DNA of 64,000 nucleotides, from positions 3,263,016 to 3,327,015 of the forward strand of contig NW_006921536.1 in NCBI RefSeq assembly GCF_000340215.1. The letters run 5' to 3'. Origin of the DNA: Pseudocercospora fijiensis CIRAD86 (taxonomy: Eukaryota > Ascomycota > Dothideomycetes > Mycosphaerellales > Mycosphaerellaceae). A program made the position numbers and the translations under genes. Below, one piece after another: positions 1 through 9,497 of this stretch. Under the pieces are notes generated by a model, which was given only the letters and a program-made list of their open reading frames with translations, had not been told where the DNA came from and did not search any database. How positions within the stretch are numbered: the stretch's first letter is position 1; each line of letters starts with the position of its first letter.

Positions 1-705
1 GAAAAGCGAGAATGCTACAGAGGGGTTCTGTCGACTCTCGTAGAGCGCGCGCTCCAGCAGCAAATGCACCTTTCCGGTGAAAGTCCTACCGAGGAACTCG
101 TGGTTCGGTCGCGGTAGGCTCGCGGCATGGGGCAATCTTTCTTTCAGGTAAGCAGCAAAATCCTCAGCATCTGGAAGCGGCATTTTGTTCAGTGTCTCCA
201 CAAGTTTTGAATCGTCAAGAGCTACATCGGTCGTCAGATGCCCGCATTCTGGCCACTTCGCTCACTACTCACACGTCAGATCTTTCAGATGTCTATACCA
301 TCTCGGATCGGCATGTTGTGAGACGTCTAGAGTAAATTGCTTCACGTTTCGCTCCAGCTGGGCAGTCTTTGCTCGTATTGAATCCGCTGCTTGGGCCAAA
401 ATTTGCTCTATTTCCGTCAAGGTATCCTGCACAGAATCGGCAGTCTCCCAGGGCTGATCAGATCCAGCAGACACGCCCAGGTATTGAGCATATCTATTGA
501 AGCGCTTGCACTGAATCTCAATAGACGACTGGCAAGTATCGCTCAGTGTGAGTGCGCTGGCTGCTGAGACTCGTAATCCAAGATGTGGTATCGCTCTTTG
601 AGCACTGAGTCCTGCTTTGAATGTGGGTGAGCCATGAGTCAATGCCAGGAAACTACATCGTCGGCGATTTGGGCGCTCAGCCTCATCTCCGGATATAGAA
701 AGCAT
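1..705 (-). CDS. Partial gene of unknown function, 3' end beyond the window
   Basis: An ATG at 705 opens a frame that runs to 273. A 51-bp intron (222-272) begins GTGAGT, has a CTGAC branch motif and ends in TAG. The frame then continues from 221 to base 1 without a stop, giving at least 218 codons. The first exon ends with T and the second starts with CT, so the frame is kept. Residues 60-145 look helical and charged, with Gln/Glu-rich stretches (TEIEQILAQAADSIRAKTAQ). This is loosely reminiscent of HeLo-like N-termini of fungal NLR-type proteins, but I cannot assign a family. The first 40 residues are less protein-like, so the true start may lie upstream on another exon between 726 and 1250. 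The intron is well supported; the product is unknown. Confidence 0.5.
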
Positions 706-2489
706 TCCTGGGATTCGTCAGAGATTTATGTTCGAGCGACTTTGATGTTCAAGTCAGGATGATGAACCTTTGAGGTCGACAGCTGCCCTTCGCCGTTGCA
801 GGTTGACCGGCTGACTAGAATAGAACTACCCGCCATTGTACCCCTGCCCCTGCTTTCCTGCAGCGAATGCCAACGATTCAGCAACACGTCTTTTGGCAGG
901 CAAGAACTTGGAACTGCGTACGACCGAGATGCGTGGTTCAAGCTGATCCAAAAGAGTGCTTATCGGTGCATCTAGTGGTATGTGTCACCTTGGCAGATGA
1001 ATGATGAATCGGTCGCGCCTCTTGCCAGTCACTAATATCGTGGCCATATCAAGCTGCCAGTGAGGAACGCACCCGTACCGTACCAGCGAGTGAGTCCTTC
1101 CATTGATAGCCAATTCCAGGCTCCCAAAATGTCCTTGTGATGCTGTCGAATAATCCTCGAACGGAGATGGCTCCATCAGAATGCAGCTCTCGTTCCGGCT
1201 GTTTGTGCATTGCTACGCGCCAGCTGCAGATCCAGCTCTCAGCCATTGCTTCACTGCGACAGTGAATTGTTCTGAGACGAAGTGAGGTGAAGGAATCAAA
1301 GATCAGACTCGCAACTCGCTACCTCACGTTAGATGTTTGACGCTCGACAGGAGAACGGCATAAACACGATCGCGAATCGCCTCGGCTGAGTCGGCTCTAG
1401 TATGCTGTATTCTCATCCCTGCTAGCCTGTAAAATACTACAGTAGGTAGGTTCTAGTCTTCTAGATAAGCAATACATGTCAACCGGACCAATCCGTTATA
1501 TAACCCACCTACAGGCTACAGCCTTGGACGTGCTCAGCTCAGCCCTCACAACCCTAAAAACACCACAGTGATCCAGCCACTCTACACCACTGCCGAAATT
1601 CTGGTTATCCATACGAAGCCTCCAAGCGATTCTTATATCCGTTCTTGAGTCATCTCTGTCGATATGTCCGTCTGTGAGACAGGGAATGAGTTGCAAGGAC
1701 TTTTTCATTATCCTCGACGTAAGGTGGTGAATGAAAGCAACGCTACGAATAGAATAGGTGAGACCGAATCCTTGCATCTCCAGAGTCCTCGTCGCTTTGC
1801 TCGTATGATAAGATGACCGAATTCCTCTTGGCTACTGCAAGGAATCGATTCTGGACAGAATGTGTGGAAAAAAAAACACATATAGGAGCAAATGGAAGGC
1901 GAAGTGCCGATGACTCGAGACATCATCTACCGGAACTACATACATTGGTGCGATGCCAAGAACTTTCGACCATTTGCTACTACCTTAGGTATATTGATCT
2001 CTTGGAGAGGAAGCATATGGTCGTACACAGGCCTGGTCTATCATCCAACGATGTAAGGTTTGCACAAGAGAACGCAATGGATCACACTCCTAACATATGA
2101 TAATCGGCCTTTGAGCACTGCAGTGATTGCAAGGAACGCATATATTTGCAGATGGGCCAGGGCTATGCGATCACATAGCTGCGTTGCCAATCTGATGCGT
2201 TCGCTCGCGGGTGCTGCTCCATACGCTGCTGCTTTCTCCTGGGAGATCTGGCTGGAAATTAGAAATGTGAATGAGAGACAAGAAGACTTGTGCCCGCTTC
2301 GAAAATGCCGATTCACGCTTAAACGTGTGCTACTACACCTGCCCTCTTACGCGTATCTGCGCCCTGCATAGCGAAACATCCTAACTCCTTCCATCCTGAA
2401 AACTCCAGTTGCCATAAACGTGCCATTCCTGACATGGGTATCCTTCCGCCTATCATGTTGTCTTACAGATGCATGCTCATTTGAGCATC
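706..2489. other. Intergenic stretch, no supported gene
   Basis: About 1.8 kb between the left-edge gene and H2A.Z. Minus-strand open stretches at 726-941 and 985-1176 could be upstream exons of the left-edge gene: the latter ends at a plausible donor after its LPR residues. I could not connect them in frame with confidence. The region 1,250-2,489 contains only short overlapping frames with no recognisable protein. Confidence 0.4.
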
Positions 2490-3168
2490 TCATGCATCGG
2501 CCTTCTTGCTCTTCTTCTGTTCCACCTTGAGCAGGAGCGCGCGGTTGATGTGTGGGAGGACACCACCAAAGGCAATAGTAGCACGGATCAACGTGTCCAA
2601 CTCCTCGTCACCACGGATCGCAAGTTGCAAGTGTCTTGGCGTAATACGCTTGACCTTGAGATCCTTCGCAGCGTTGCCAGCCAGTTCCAAAACTTCGGCA
2701 GTGAGATATTCGAGGACAGCGGTAACGTAGACAGCAGCCTTAGCGCCCACGCGCATCTTGTTCTGGGTTTGCGACTTCAAGAAACGCTTGACACGACCGC
2801 ATGGAAACTAGTATACGCGACAAGGTCAGCAAGTGCTTTATTAAGGCTTTGTATGACGCGTCGAGCTCCCAGCGTGGCGCTCAAAATACGCACGCGATTG
2901 CGCAGCGTGATATTGAAGTGGTGGAGTGCGACCGGGCGCAAGAACATGCTATGCGCCGCGCCGCATGACTCCAGGTTTGCTGAGGCTCGGAAATGCTCGC
3001 CCACGTACCTGAAGACCAGCTTTTGCAGAGTGCGACTTCTGCGACTTGCCAGCAGAGTCGCTGCTAGCCTTTCCACCGGTTTTACCACCAGTCTTGCCTG
3101 TTGAGCTGTCAGATGCGCCCGTGCCAAGCGGAACTTCGCGATTCTTTCGTACCCTTGCCTCCTGCCAT
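2490..3168 (-). CDS. HTZ1: Histone H2A variant H2A.Z
   Basis: Three exons (3153-3168, 3009-3097, 2490-2807) give a 140-residue protein. Intron 1 (3098-3152, 55 bp) has CTGAC 11 bases before CAG. Intron 2 (2808-3008, 201 bp) runs GTACGT to TAG. The N-tail is a Gly/Lys-rich acetylatable tail ([15 protein letters not shown]). The core follows with [15 protein letters not shown], then the docking region GDEELDTLI, and the end [14 protein letters not shown] with a KKSKK tail. This is diagnostic for H2A.Z: the Gly-Asp-Glu-Glu-Leu acidic patch, GGVLPHI in place of the canonical GGVLPNI, and no SQ(E/D)L phosphorylation motif at the C-terminus. H2A.Z replaces H2A in nucleosomes flanking promoters and is deposited by the SWR1 complex. 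The gene is complete and intact. The splice sites rest on frame and motif only, but the resulting protein has no gap. Confidence 0.96.
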
Positions 3169-3650
3169 TGCGATTACTGGGTTCGAAGGGTAGTGGGTCG
3201 TTTGGGGAAGCTTGCAATATTGTTATACCAAAATCGTGTGTTGATGTGTGGTCGTGTGGATGGAATGCACGAAATGCGAGGTGGAGGATGCGGTGTTGTT
3301 CGAGGACGCGCGACTCTCAGGCGGGAAACTTGGCGGGCAGTTGGATTGGCTAGTTCTAGCGCGGGCGCGGCGGCAACAACAAAGCTCGAAGATATCGGGC
3401 CCGTGCTTTGCTGCAAGACTGCAGTGCAAATGGGGTTCGACTGATCGAGAGCCAGCTTTCATAGCATCTGTAGCTCTGTCAGCAGTCACAGATAGCCAGG
3501 CAGAAGCGTGGCAGTCTTTGCATACCCAATGGCCTCGTCATAGCTCGGCAATTGCCCTGGAGCTGTTCTGATCTGTGATTGTAGATGAGCAAAAGATCAT
3601 AAGGAATGTTGCGAGCCTGGTTCTAACCCACCTGGCAAAATTCTGCTCAG
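3169..3650. promoter_or_regulatory. Presumed H2A.Z upstream region
   Basis: This 480-bp stretch holds the 5' flank of the H2A.Z gene (leftward). Several overlapping short frames on both strands (3,174-3,571) are mutually inconsistent and not protein-like. I recognise no specific operator or TATA element. Confidence 0.35.
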
Positions 3651-4099
3651 TCAGTGCAGCTCATCGTATATAATCATGATCAGCGTGCCATCTTGGGCCA
3701 TGCCATAGGCCTCCGAGCCCTCTGGGCATGTATGGAGCGAGCCGCATTGAGGCCCATATCCAGGCTTCAGTGGAGCCCGCCATGAAGTTGGAAAATTGGT
3801 GAGTATCGATAAAGGAGTAGTCATAATACTTGAGTCCATATTCAGCAGGGTTTGAGCCTTGATATCAGAAATCTTGGGGGTGTTTTGAAGCATCTTGTTG
3901 CCAGGCATCGCAGTGAAGTAGAGAAAGTGCCAAGACACGAGAGCCTGGTCGAAAGAGGTTAGCGTATGATTCCCTCGCTGGGCAATATGGCGTTCTCTTT
4001 TCGTACATGCATCTCAAGCAAAGTCATGACCTGAGTATCCCCGATGCATGCGGCAGCCAAGTTACAACCCGGTCGGCAACCGCGAGTGCGAGAAGACAT
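3651..4099 (-). CDS. Small two-exon protein of unknown function
   Basis: ATG at 4099 starts exon 1 (4007-4099, 31 codons). A 62-bp intron (3945-4006) begins GTACGA, has a perfect CTAAC branch motif and ends in CAG. Exon 2 (3651-3944) ends at a stop. The phase is 0 and the frame is open throughout, giving 128 residues. The N-terminus has two Cys-containing turns (RGCRPGCN). The C-terminal part is rich in Pro, Gly and Met, with two Cys (QCGSLHTC). No signal peptide or membrane span is obvious, and I recognise no family. The case rests on the intron motifs and the continuous frame, so a chance ORF cannot be excluded. Confidence 0.42.
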
Positions 4100-4522
4100 G
4101 TTCACCAACCCGCATTGACCTCTTTCCACCGATCGCAGTGACCAGCGGCGATTCGTATTAGACGCGTATAATCCCAGCTTCTATGACAATATGAGTGAGA
4201 GTTGAAAGAGCTCACTCGCATCGCTCGCCTTGCGACGTAAGTGGAAGCTGAAAAATCACACGAGCGAGTAACTCCAAAATTCCGATTGGATGTAGAGGCC
4301 GCATACTGTAGCTGAGGCCTTCAAAGCACTCATCTGCATTGGAGCGAATTTACTGTTCATGAGTCACAAAAGCCCTGGGTCTTTCTGGATTAACAGATCT
4401 CACGTCCTTTTAGCTGATCTCGCTATCCCTCCCTCCCGAGTCCCATCAAGCCTATTACACTCCCATTCGCACCTCCGCTATCAATTCGAAATTCCAAGAT
4501 TCTTGACACTTCCTATTCTCCT
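4100..4522. other. Intergenic stretch
   Basis: A 420-bp gap between two genes transcribed leftward. It would hold the 5' flank of the small gene and the 3' flank of the next one. I see no further coding potential. Confidence 0.4.
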
Positions 4523-5503
4523 CTAGACGACTTCCATCTCAAACTCCTCCGCAATCAACCGTCGCAGCTCAGTCATAAAAGTCACCTTCTTCAATTCCTC
4601 CTCAGAGCAACCGCAAGGCCATCCCACGTATGGGTCCTCATAGACCTCAATAGTATCGAGAATACTCCACTTCGGATGCCGAGCCTGGTACGAAGCATGC
4701 AGAAATTTCAAAAGAGGGAGGAAATCTCGCAGTAGGGTTTCAGGTGTAACGAAGCTGGAGGCAGACTTCCTCTTCCTGAGACTGTGCGACTGAGACTGAC
4801 AGACATCGTGGTGCGAAATCCTCAGCTTCTTCAGGCTCTTGGCGATCTGGAGAGTTTCGACTGCCGTACCCACCCAGCTCTTGATGTAGGCTCCTTGAGG
4901 GAAGTCGATGCTGTGGAGGTACTTCGCTCCGTCCCTCAGCATGGGAAGGATGACGGCGACTTCTCGAAAGGTGCGGAAGACGAATGTACCATTGCCGTAG
5001 AGTGCTGGAAGCGCCTCTTGATGCATTTGCTTCGCGGAGAAGAGTAGTGCGATGGGCGATGGTGGTGGCGGCAGGAATTTCTTCGTCTTGGGATCCCATT
5101 TTCCACGGTTCTTGTCTTTCTTCTTGTAATCTTGGTCTGGCTTTCTCTGATACAGCTCCGGGCGATTGTGGTACTTGCTGTCGGGTTTGTGCTCGACTAC
5201 GACGATGTTCTGCCGAGGCGAGCGGACATTTTCCATGTAGAAGTTGAAGACAATCTTGCGCAATTCTGTTGGCAGATCGAGGAGTCGAAAATGGCCCTGG
5301 TGAGCAGCAGGCTTCGTTCGTGAAGCCGGCTTCTTGGCTTGAGTCGATGATGATGACATGCGGGATGAAGCAGTTGCCGGAGCGCTCTTGTAGGTAGAGG
5401 ACGTGATGCTCCAAGGCCCATTGAGTGTGACCGGGAGCATGTTCGTGGTCGATCCATTTGGTACCTTCGACTTTCGGGTGCTCTTCTTCGCGGGAGCTGC
5501 CAT
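4523..5503 (-). CDS. Fungal 2EXR/F-box-like protein (paralogue 1)
   Basis: A single exon of 326 residues. The frame is open upstream to 5509 but the first ATG is at 5503. Residues 1-70 are a basic, Ser/Thr/Lys-rich disordered tail (MAAPAKKSTRKSKVPNG). The motif FRLLDLPTELRKIVFNFYME then matches the short LPxELRxxI box that opens the large Dothideomycete family of 2EXR/F-box-like proteins. A second conserved block, PIALLFSAKQMHQEALPALY, is followed by YGNGTF and by ILPML. These blocks recur in the gene at 15,461-16,560, so the two are paralogues. Such proteins are usually uncharacterised; some members may act as adaptors, but no function can be assigned here. The protein is complete with no transmembrane segments. 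Confidence 0.82.
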   Translation of the reverse strand: MAAPAKKSTRKSKVPNGSTTNMLPVTLNGPWSITSSTYKSAPATASSRMSSSSTQAKKPASRTKPAAHQGHFRLLDLPTELRKIVFNFYMENVRSPRQNIVVVEHKPDSKYHNRPELYQRKPDQDYKKKDKNRGKWDPKTKKFLPPPPSPIALLFSAKQMHQEALPALYGNGTFVFRTFREVAVILPMLRDGAKYLHSIDFPQGAYIKSWVGTAVETLQIAKSLKKLRISHHDVCQSQSHSLRKRKSASSFVTPETLLRDFLPLLKFLHASYQARHPKWSILDTIEVYEDPYVGWPCGCSEEELKKVTFMTELRRLIAEEFEMEVV

Positions 5504-6027
5504 TGTCAAGGCAGCGACTGATTGAGTACTGAAGTGGCGGACTTGAATTCGCAGACGTATGCGTATCTGCTACGAAGGCTGAAGATCAAAAGAAGTTACG
5601 TAGAATGGGCAGGTGTCTAGGTATAGGTCAATTGTGCGCACAAAGACGATGGTATATTTGCGCGCGCACATACTTCACGAGCGTGTCGAGATGGCGGCTC
5701 CGTTGGAGTCGGGCGCTGTATGTAGAAATTGTAATCGCTATGCAGATCTCGACTAGTGTAACGAGTCTAGTGACCAGTATTGACATTCGAGTTGTCGCGA
5801 ATAACTTTTGTGTGTTGTTTATAGGTAGAAGTGCCAAGCGGATGGCCGGTTTGCGGCATGCATGCCGCGCTTGTGAAGGCTCAGCACAGACCATGTTTGC
5901 CTCAATATGCAGCCGCGAATATTGCATGTGATTCGAGTTAAGTGAAGCGAACCCTAAGCTGAGCTCAGACCTGAGTTCTGAAGCTGTACGACAAGAAACC
6001 AGAGTGGAAATGCATGTCGTGTATAGA
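5504..6027. other. Intergenic stretch
   Basis: A 520-bp gap holding the 5' flank of the 2EXR-like gene and the 3' flank of the rhodopsin-like gene, both leftward. Frames on either strand here (for example 5,605-5,931) lack recognisable protein character. Confidence 0.4.
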
Positions 6028-7290
6028 TCAAGACGACGAGGCTTCGGATTTACCATCATCCCGATCCTGAGCATCTGCTTGAAGCATCTGAAAGATATCC
6101 ATCGCGTCGGATCGCGAGTCTGCTGGCCGATGTCTAGGCTGTCTTGGAGCACTACTGGGTGGCATGCAAGCTGGCGGCACTCTGCACATGGCAGCCCGGC
6201 TTTCTCCTTGCACGCCCTCGAGCTTCGTGGGATGCAGAAGACTACTTCCTGAATTGCCTAATGTCATTGCTTGAGAATCTCCCGGCTCCCACGCACCGCT
6301 GCTTCCAGACAAATTCGGTAAATTCATAGCATGCTTTGCTGGGCCAGTCTGCTCCAACAACCTTGGGAACATTCTTGTGACCAGCGCCTTCAAGGAGAGG
6401 ATGGAGGCACAAATGATGCTGATATTGCCTTGAACACTAGACCAGATAATGGCCCATACACCGGAAAGGATATAATCTCCTCGAGCAGAGGTTGCCAAAA
6501 CCGTAGCCATACGAGCGACTCCGACTATACATACCACAAAGCCAAGAAGGAAGGCGAGCATGGTAGCGATCTTCTGTTTTCGTGGCAAGTGAAGCCCTGC
6601 AATTGATGGCATTGGCAGGACGAGAGTCCAAAAATCCAGAAAGATGTCAATGGCGGCAACGGACGACCAATATGTTTGAGCACTTCGGCAGTGGCCCGGT
6701 ATCTGAGGATCCCAGATCTTTGCCGTAGGTGTGCATAAGAAGATGCCTCCAAAGATGCCCCAAGCAGTCGCAGGCAGAAGTAGAAACAAAATGAAGTAGC
6801 AGCTTCTTCTGGTCCATGTGCCATCGAAAATCCGCAAGTATTGGGCCAAGATAGATGCTTTGGTGATGTTGACGAGTATTGACCAGAGCGTATTCAAGGC
6901 CACTATGAGTTTCGCGATTGCCTGAAGATCCACGCGCCCTTCGTAGTGACCCACGCCTTTCCCAATGCTGACTCCAATGATGATGCTCATTGCCCAAGAA
7001 ATGACCTGATTGAATTAGCGTCTGATGGGTTGTATAGGTCTAATGTGAGCTCCCACCAGCGATATCAGAATCACGTAATCGTCCTTGCCCAGGCGTTGTA
7101 CCAAACACGCTCTCGTATACCATCGCAAGGCAACGACGAGTGTAGCTAGAGTCGTGAAGGCAATCGTCGGACCCAGCGCTTCAATGCCAACGTCACCGGC
7201 TCCGAACCGCGCGGCTACGGGGGATATTGGCTGAGATTGGATTGGCATGCTCGTATTGACCGAGTTGTCATCAATGTCCTCTCGAAACAT
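6028..7290 (-). CDS. Rhodopsin-fold integral membrane protein (fungal SAT4/PTH11-like family)
   Basis: Two exons (7057-7290 and 6028-7005) flank a 51-bp intron (7006-7056: GTGGGA, CTAAT branch, CAG). They give 403 residues from the ATG at 7290; an ATG at 7248 would shorten this by 14. Seven hydrophobic segments are visible. Family signatures are LGKDDYVILISLVISWA at the helix 2 region, then the loop G-x-G-x-H (GKGVGHYEG), a first-cytoplasmic-side LRIFDG, CTPTAKIWDPQIPGHC with its paired Cys, and DIFLDFWTLVLPMP. These define the fungal rhodopsin-domain family of putative seven-helix receptors/transducers. The C-terminal 120 residues are a hydrophilic Ser/Pro tail, presumably cytoplasmic. The ligand and pathway are unknown. 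No CFEM domain precedes it, unlike classical Pth11. Confidence 0.88.
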
Positions 7291-7720
7291 ACTGACGCCG
7301 ACCGGGAGTACTTCGAGATGCAATGCATGATCTGCAGTCGAAGCAGTGATAGAATGACCACATCTTCATTCAGCTACAGGCACGTGTCTCGCTCGATGAA
7401 CAAAAGGTACCGAAGCGGAGGGCCTTGACAGCTCAGATGGGGCTCCGCATGATGAGGTGAAGGCCATTGGGAAACGTCTAGATTGGATTGCTATCATCAA
7501 GTCCATAGCGATGTGTGCAAAGCACATTGCAGAGTCTATGAGAGGCTCGAGTCTCGGCAAGCTTTTCGCTGCCCCATGGAACCATCATCGAGCCGGCGAT
7601 TTTATCGCGAACTCCGGAGGTTGCCTTGGTCCGATTCTGAACGCGCAGCTTTCTTGATGTGCATGTTTGAACAACTCGAGTGGCTGTCTCCGTCACCGAT
7701 ACTGGATGTTTTTCCAACGT
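7291..7720. other. Intergenic stretch
   Basis: A 430-bp gap upstream of the rhodopsin-like gene. Overlapping short frames at 7,366-7,824 on both strands are not supported as genes. Confidence 0.35.
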
Positions 7721-8429
7721 TTAGAGCCCAGGAGGCATCGACAGGCGAGGTGGAATTAGGCCAGCAGGTATCCGGAATGTCAATGTGGATGCGGCTCTGG
7801 GACCAGATGGCATTGGCCAAATAGTCAGTGAATGACTGAAGGCGGACACGCTTCTTGGGCGGTGTGATTCATGCTGCGATGGAACGCTACATGCTTGGGG
7901 CTTTGACATCAGATCTTGTGTCACTAGTGAGCTCGTGTCTCGCCGGGTGCCTTCACCCAATGCATCGGCGCACGAGCCGTCATTCAGTTTGGGTTGTGTC
8001 GCCCGTTCTCGTTCCTCGACCGTTTCCGCCGCAAGAATTGCTGCTTCGCATAGCTGCGAGGCGCGAGGCTGAAACGTGAGATGCTCACTTACTCCGTGAG
8101 CTTTGCAATGCACTTTTTTGCTCAGCCATACTTTGAAAGAGGGCCAATTTGGTCCGAAGGTATGCTTGGACAATCGCATCATCCTCATGCGACAAGCTAT
8201 GAGGCCTTGTCGACTTCGTTGGGACTCCAGTATTCCATGCTTGGATAGATGTGACTTTCCCGTCGCCAAGATACTTATGCACGCTGCCACTGGACGATGT
8301 CGACTTTGTGCTTGAGGATGTCGAGCTGTTCGTCCGATGCGGTTTACGCCTGGTGTTTCCGGTTGTGGTCCTCATGTCTGATCGAGTGGTTGATGGGGCC
8401 TCGTTCCTGCCGTCACCGGGCGACGACAT
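7721..8429 (-). CDS. Ser/Thr-rich protein of unknown function
   Basis: ATG at 8429 opens a strongly Ser/Thr-rich, basic N-terminus (SSTSSSTKSTSSSGS around residues 35-50), followed by a short helical block DDAIVQAYLRTKLALFQSMAEQ. The frame reaches a GTAAGT donor after 8093. A 52-bp intron (8041-8092, ending GCAG) keeps the frame into 7721-8040, for 218 residues in total. The second exon is low in recognisable structure and ends in a Pro-rich stretch, so its 3' end is the least certain part. An alternative acceptor nearby would change it. I do not recognise the family and would expect a mostly disordered protein. Confidence 0.42.
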
Positions 8430-9497
8430 GATCTATATGACGATGGCCGAAGTGCGGCAACGATATCGTGATGGTATGTCTGCACGGGAGGAAATGGAGG
8501 CACAACGATGGTGGCGACATCGGGACGGCATACAAGTGTGATACTTGATACTTGACAAATACACGACAACGAGAGTCGCTCACGGGGTCAGCTCGGCGTG
8601 GAGACCTTGCTGGAGATTGCCTTTCGACACGCAGGAGCATTGCGGCGAGACTGCTGCTCAGATTTGGAATTGTGATATCTGCGTGCCTGGGATGAACGCC
8701 GAAGACCTGGCGAGTTTAACGCGGCATAGCCCAGTGGCACAACAATATGCCATGTGGTGATTAGCGAGGTGCAGTGTATGACATAAGAAGAAAGTTCCGA
8801 TCGAGCCGAGGTGGCTTGCAAACAAGCTTTTGGCGATTTGAAATCAATCGTAAGAAGTGAGAAACATCCGTGCTCACGTGGCTACCACGATGTGGAGACA
8901 GAGTTACGGCTTGTGAAGTCCGATTGGGTTGAGGCTCAGTATTTGACGACGGCTTTGTTCCGGTGGCGCCTCGCCTCGTGCCTACTCAGACAACGACACA
9001 ATCTTCATTGTTCAAGCTTCAAATACTCGAGCGCATATAATATATTGCACGCCGGTGCAAAGATTATCTACAGAACAGAAGATGACTCATCAATACCCAC
9101 GCACGAACGATTTGAAAAGACCCATGGCTCCGAATCCTCCGATAATGCGTGTCGGAACATACATACTTGGAATCCATACCAGAGCTCTTCACCGCTTGAT
9201 CCCTACCAACATTATTGCCTAAAAAGATGCCGCGTCGATGCAAGGACAGAGTATGGGCAGATGTATTCCAAAACTTGGAAACACCCATGGCTTGAACCTA
9301 CAGCAGCATGGCAGCCACAAAAGCGCCGCCAACAATGCATGCACGCACACGGGAAGCTTTCCTCCATGACAGATACTCTGCTTCTGATGCAAGTGATATC
9401 GCTACAGTACAGAATCTCGGTGTTGGAACTTTTGACACGTTTGATTTTGATTTGATTACCAAGTTTCTGTCGATCGCTCTACTCCTATCGCTGTAGA
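8430..9497. other. Intergenic stretch, no supported gene
   Basis: About 1.07 kb between the Ser/Thr-rich gene and the 3' end of glucosidase II. A plus-strand frame at 8,811-9,455 begins with GTG, overlaps minus-strand frames and is not protein-like. Nothing else is recognisable. Confidence 0.4.

Noticed and set aside
4740..5414. 224-codon open frame overlapping the 2EXR-like gene
   Set aside because: It lies in another frame of the same strand, has Arg/Ser-rich shadow composition and no recognisable domain. The overlapping frame has clear family motifs.
8811..9455. 214-codon plus-strand frame
   Set aside because: It starts with GTG, has no protein-like pattern and no supporting introns.
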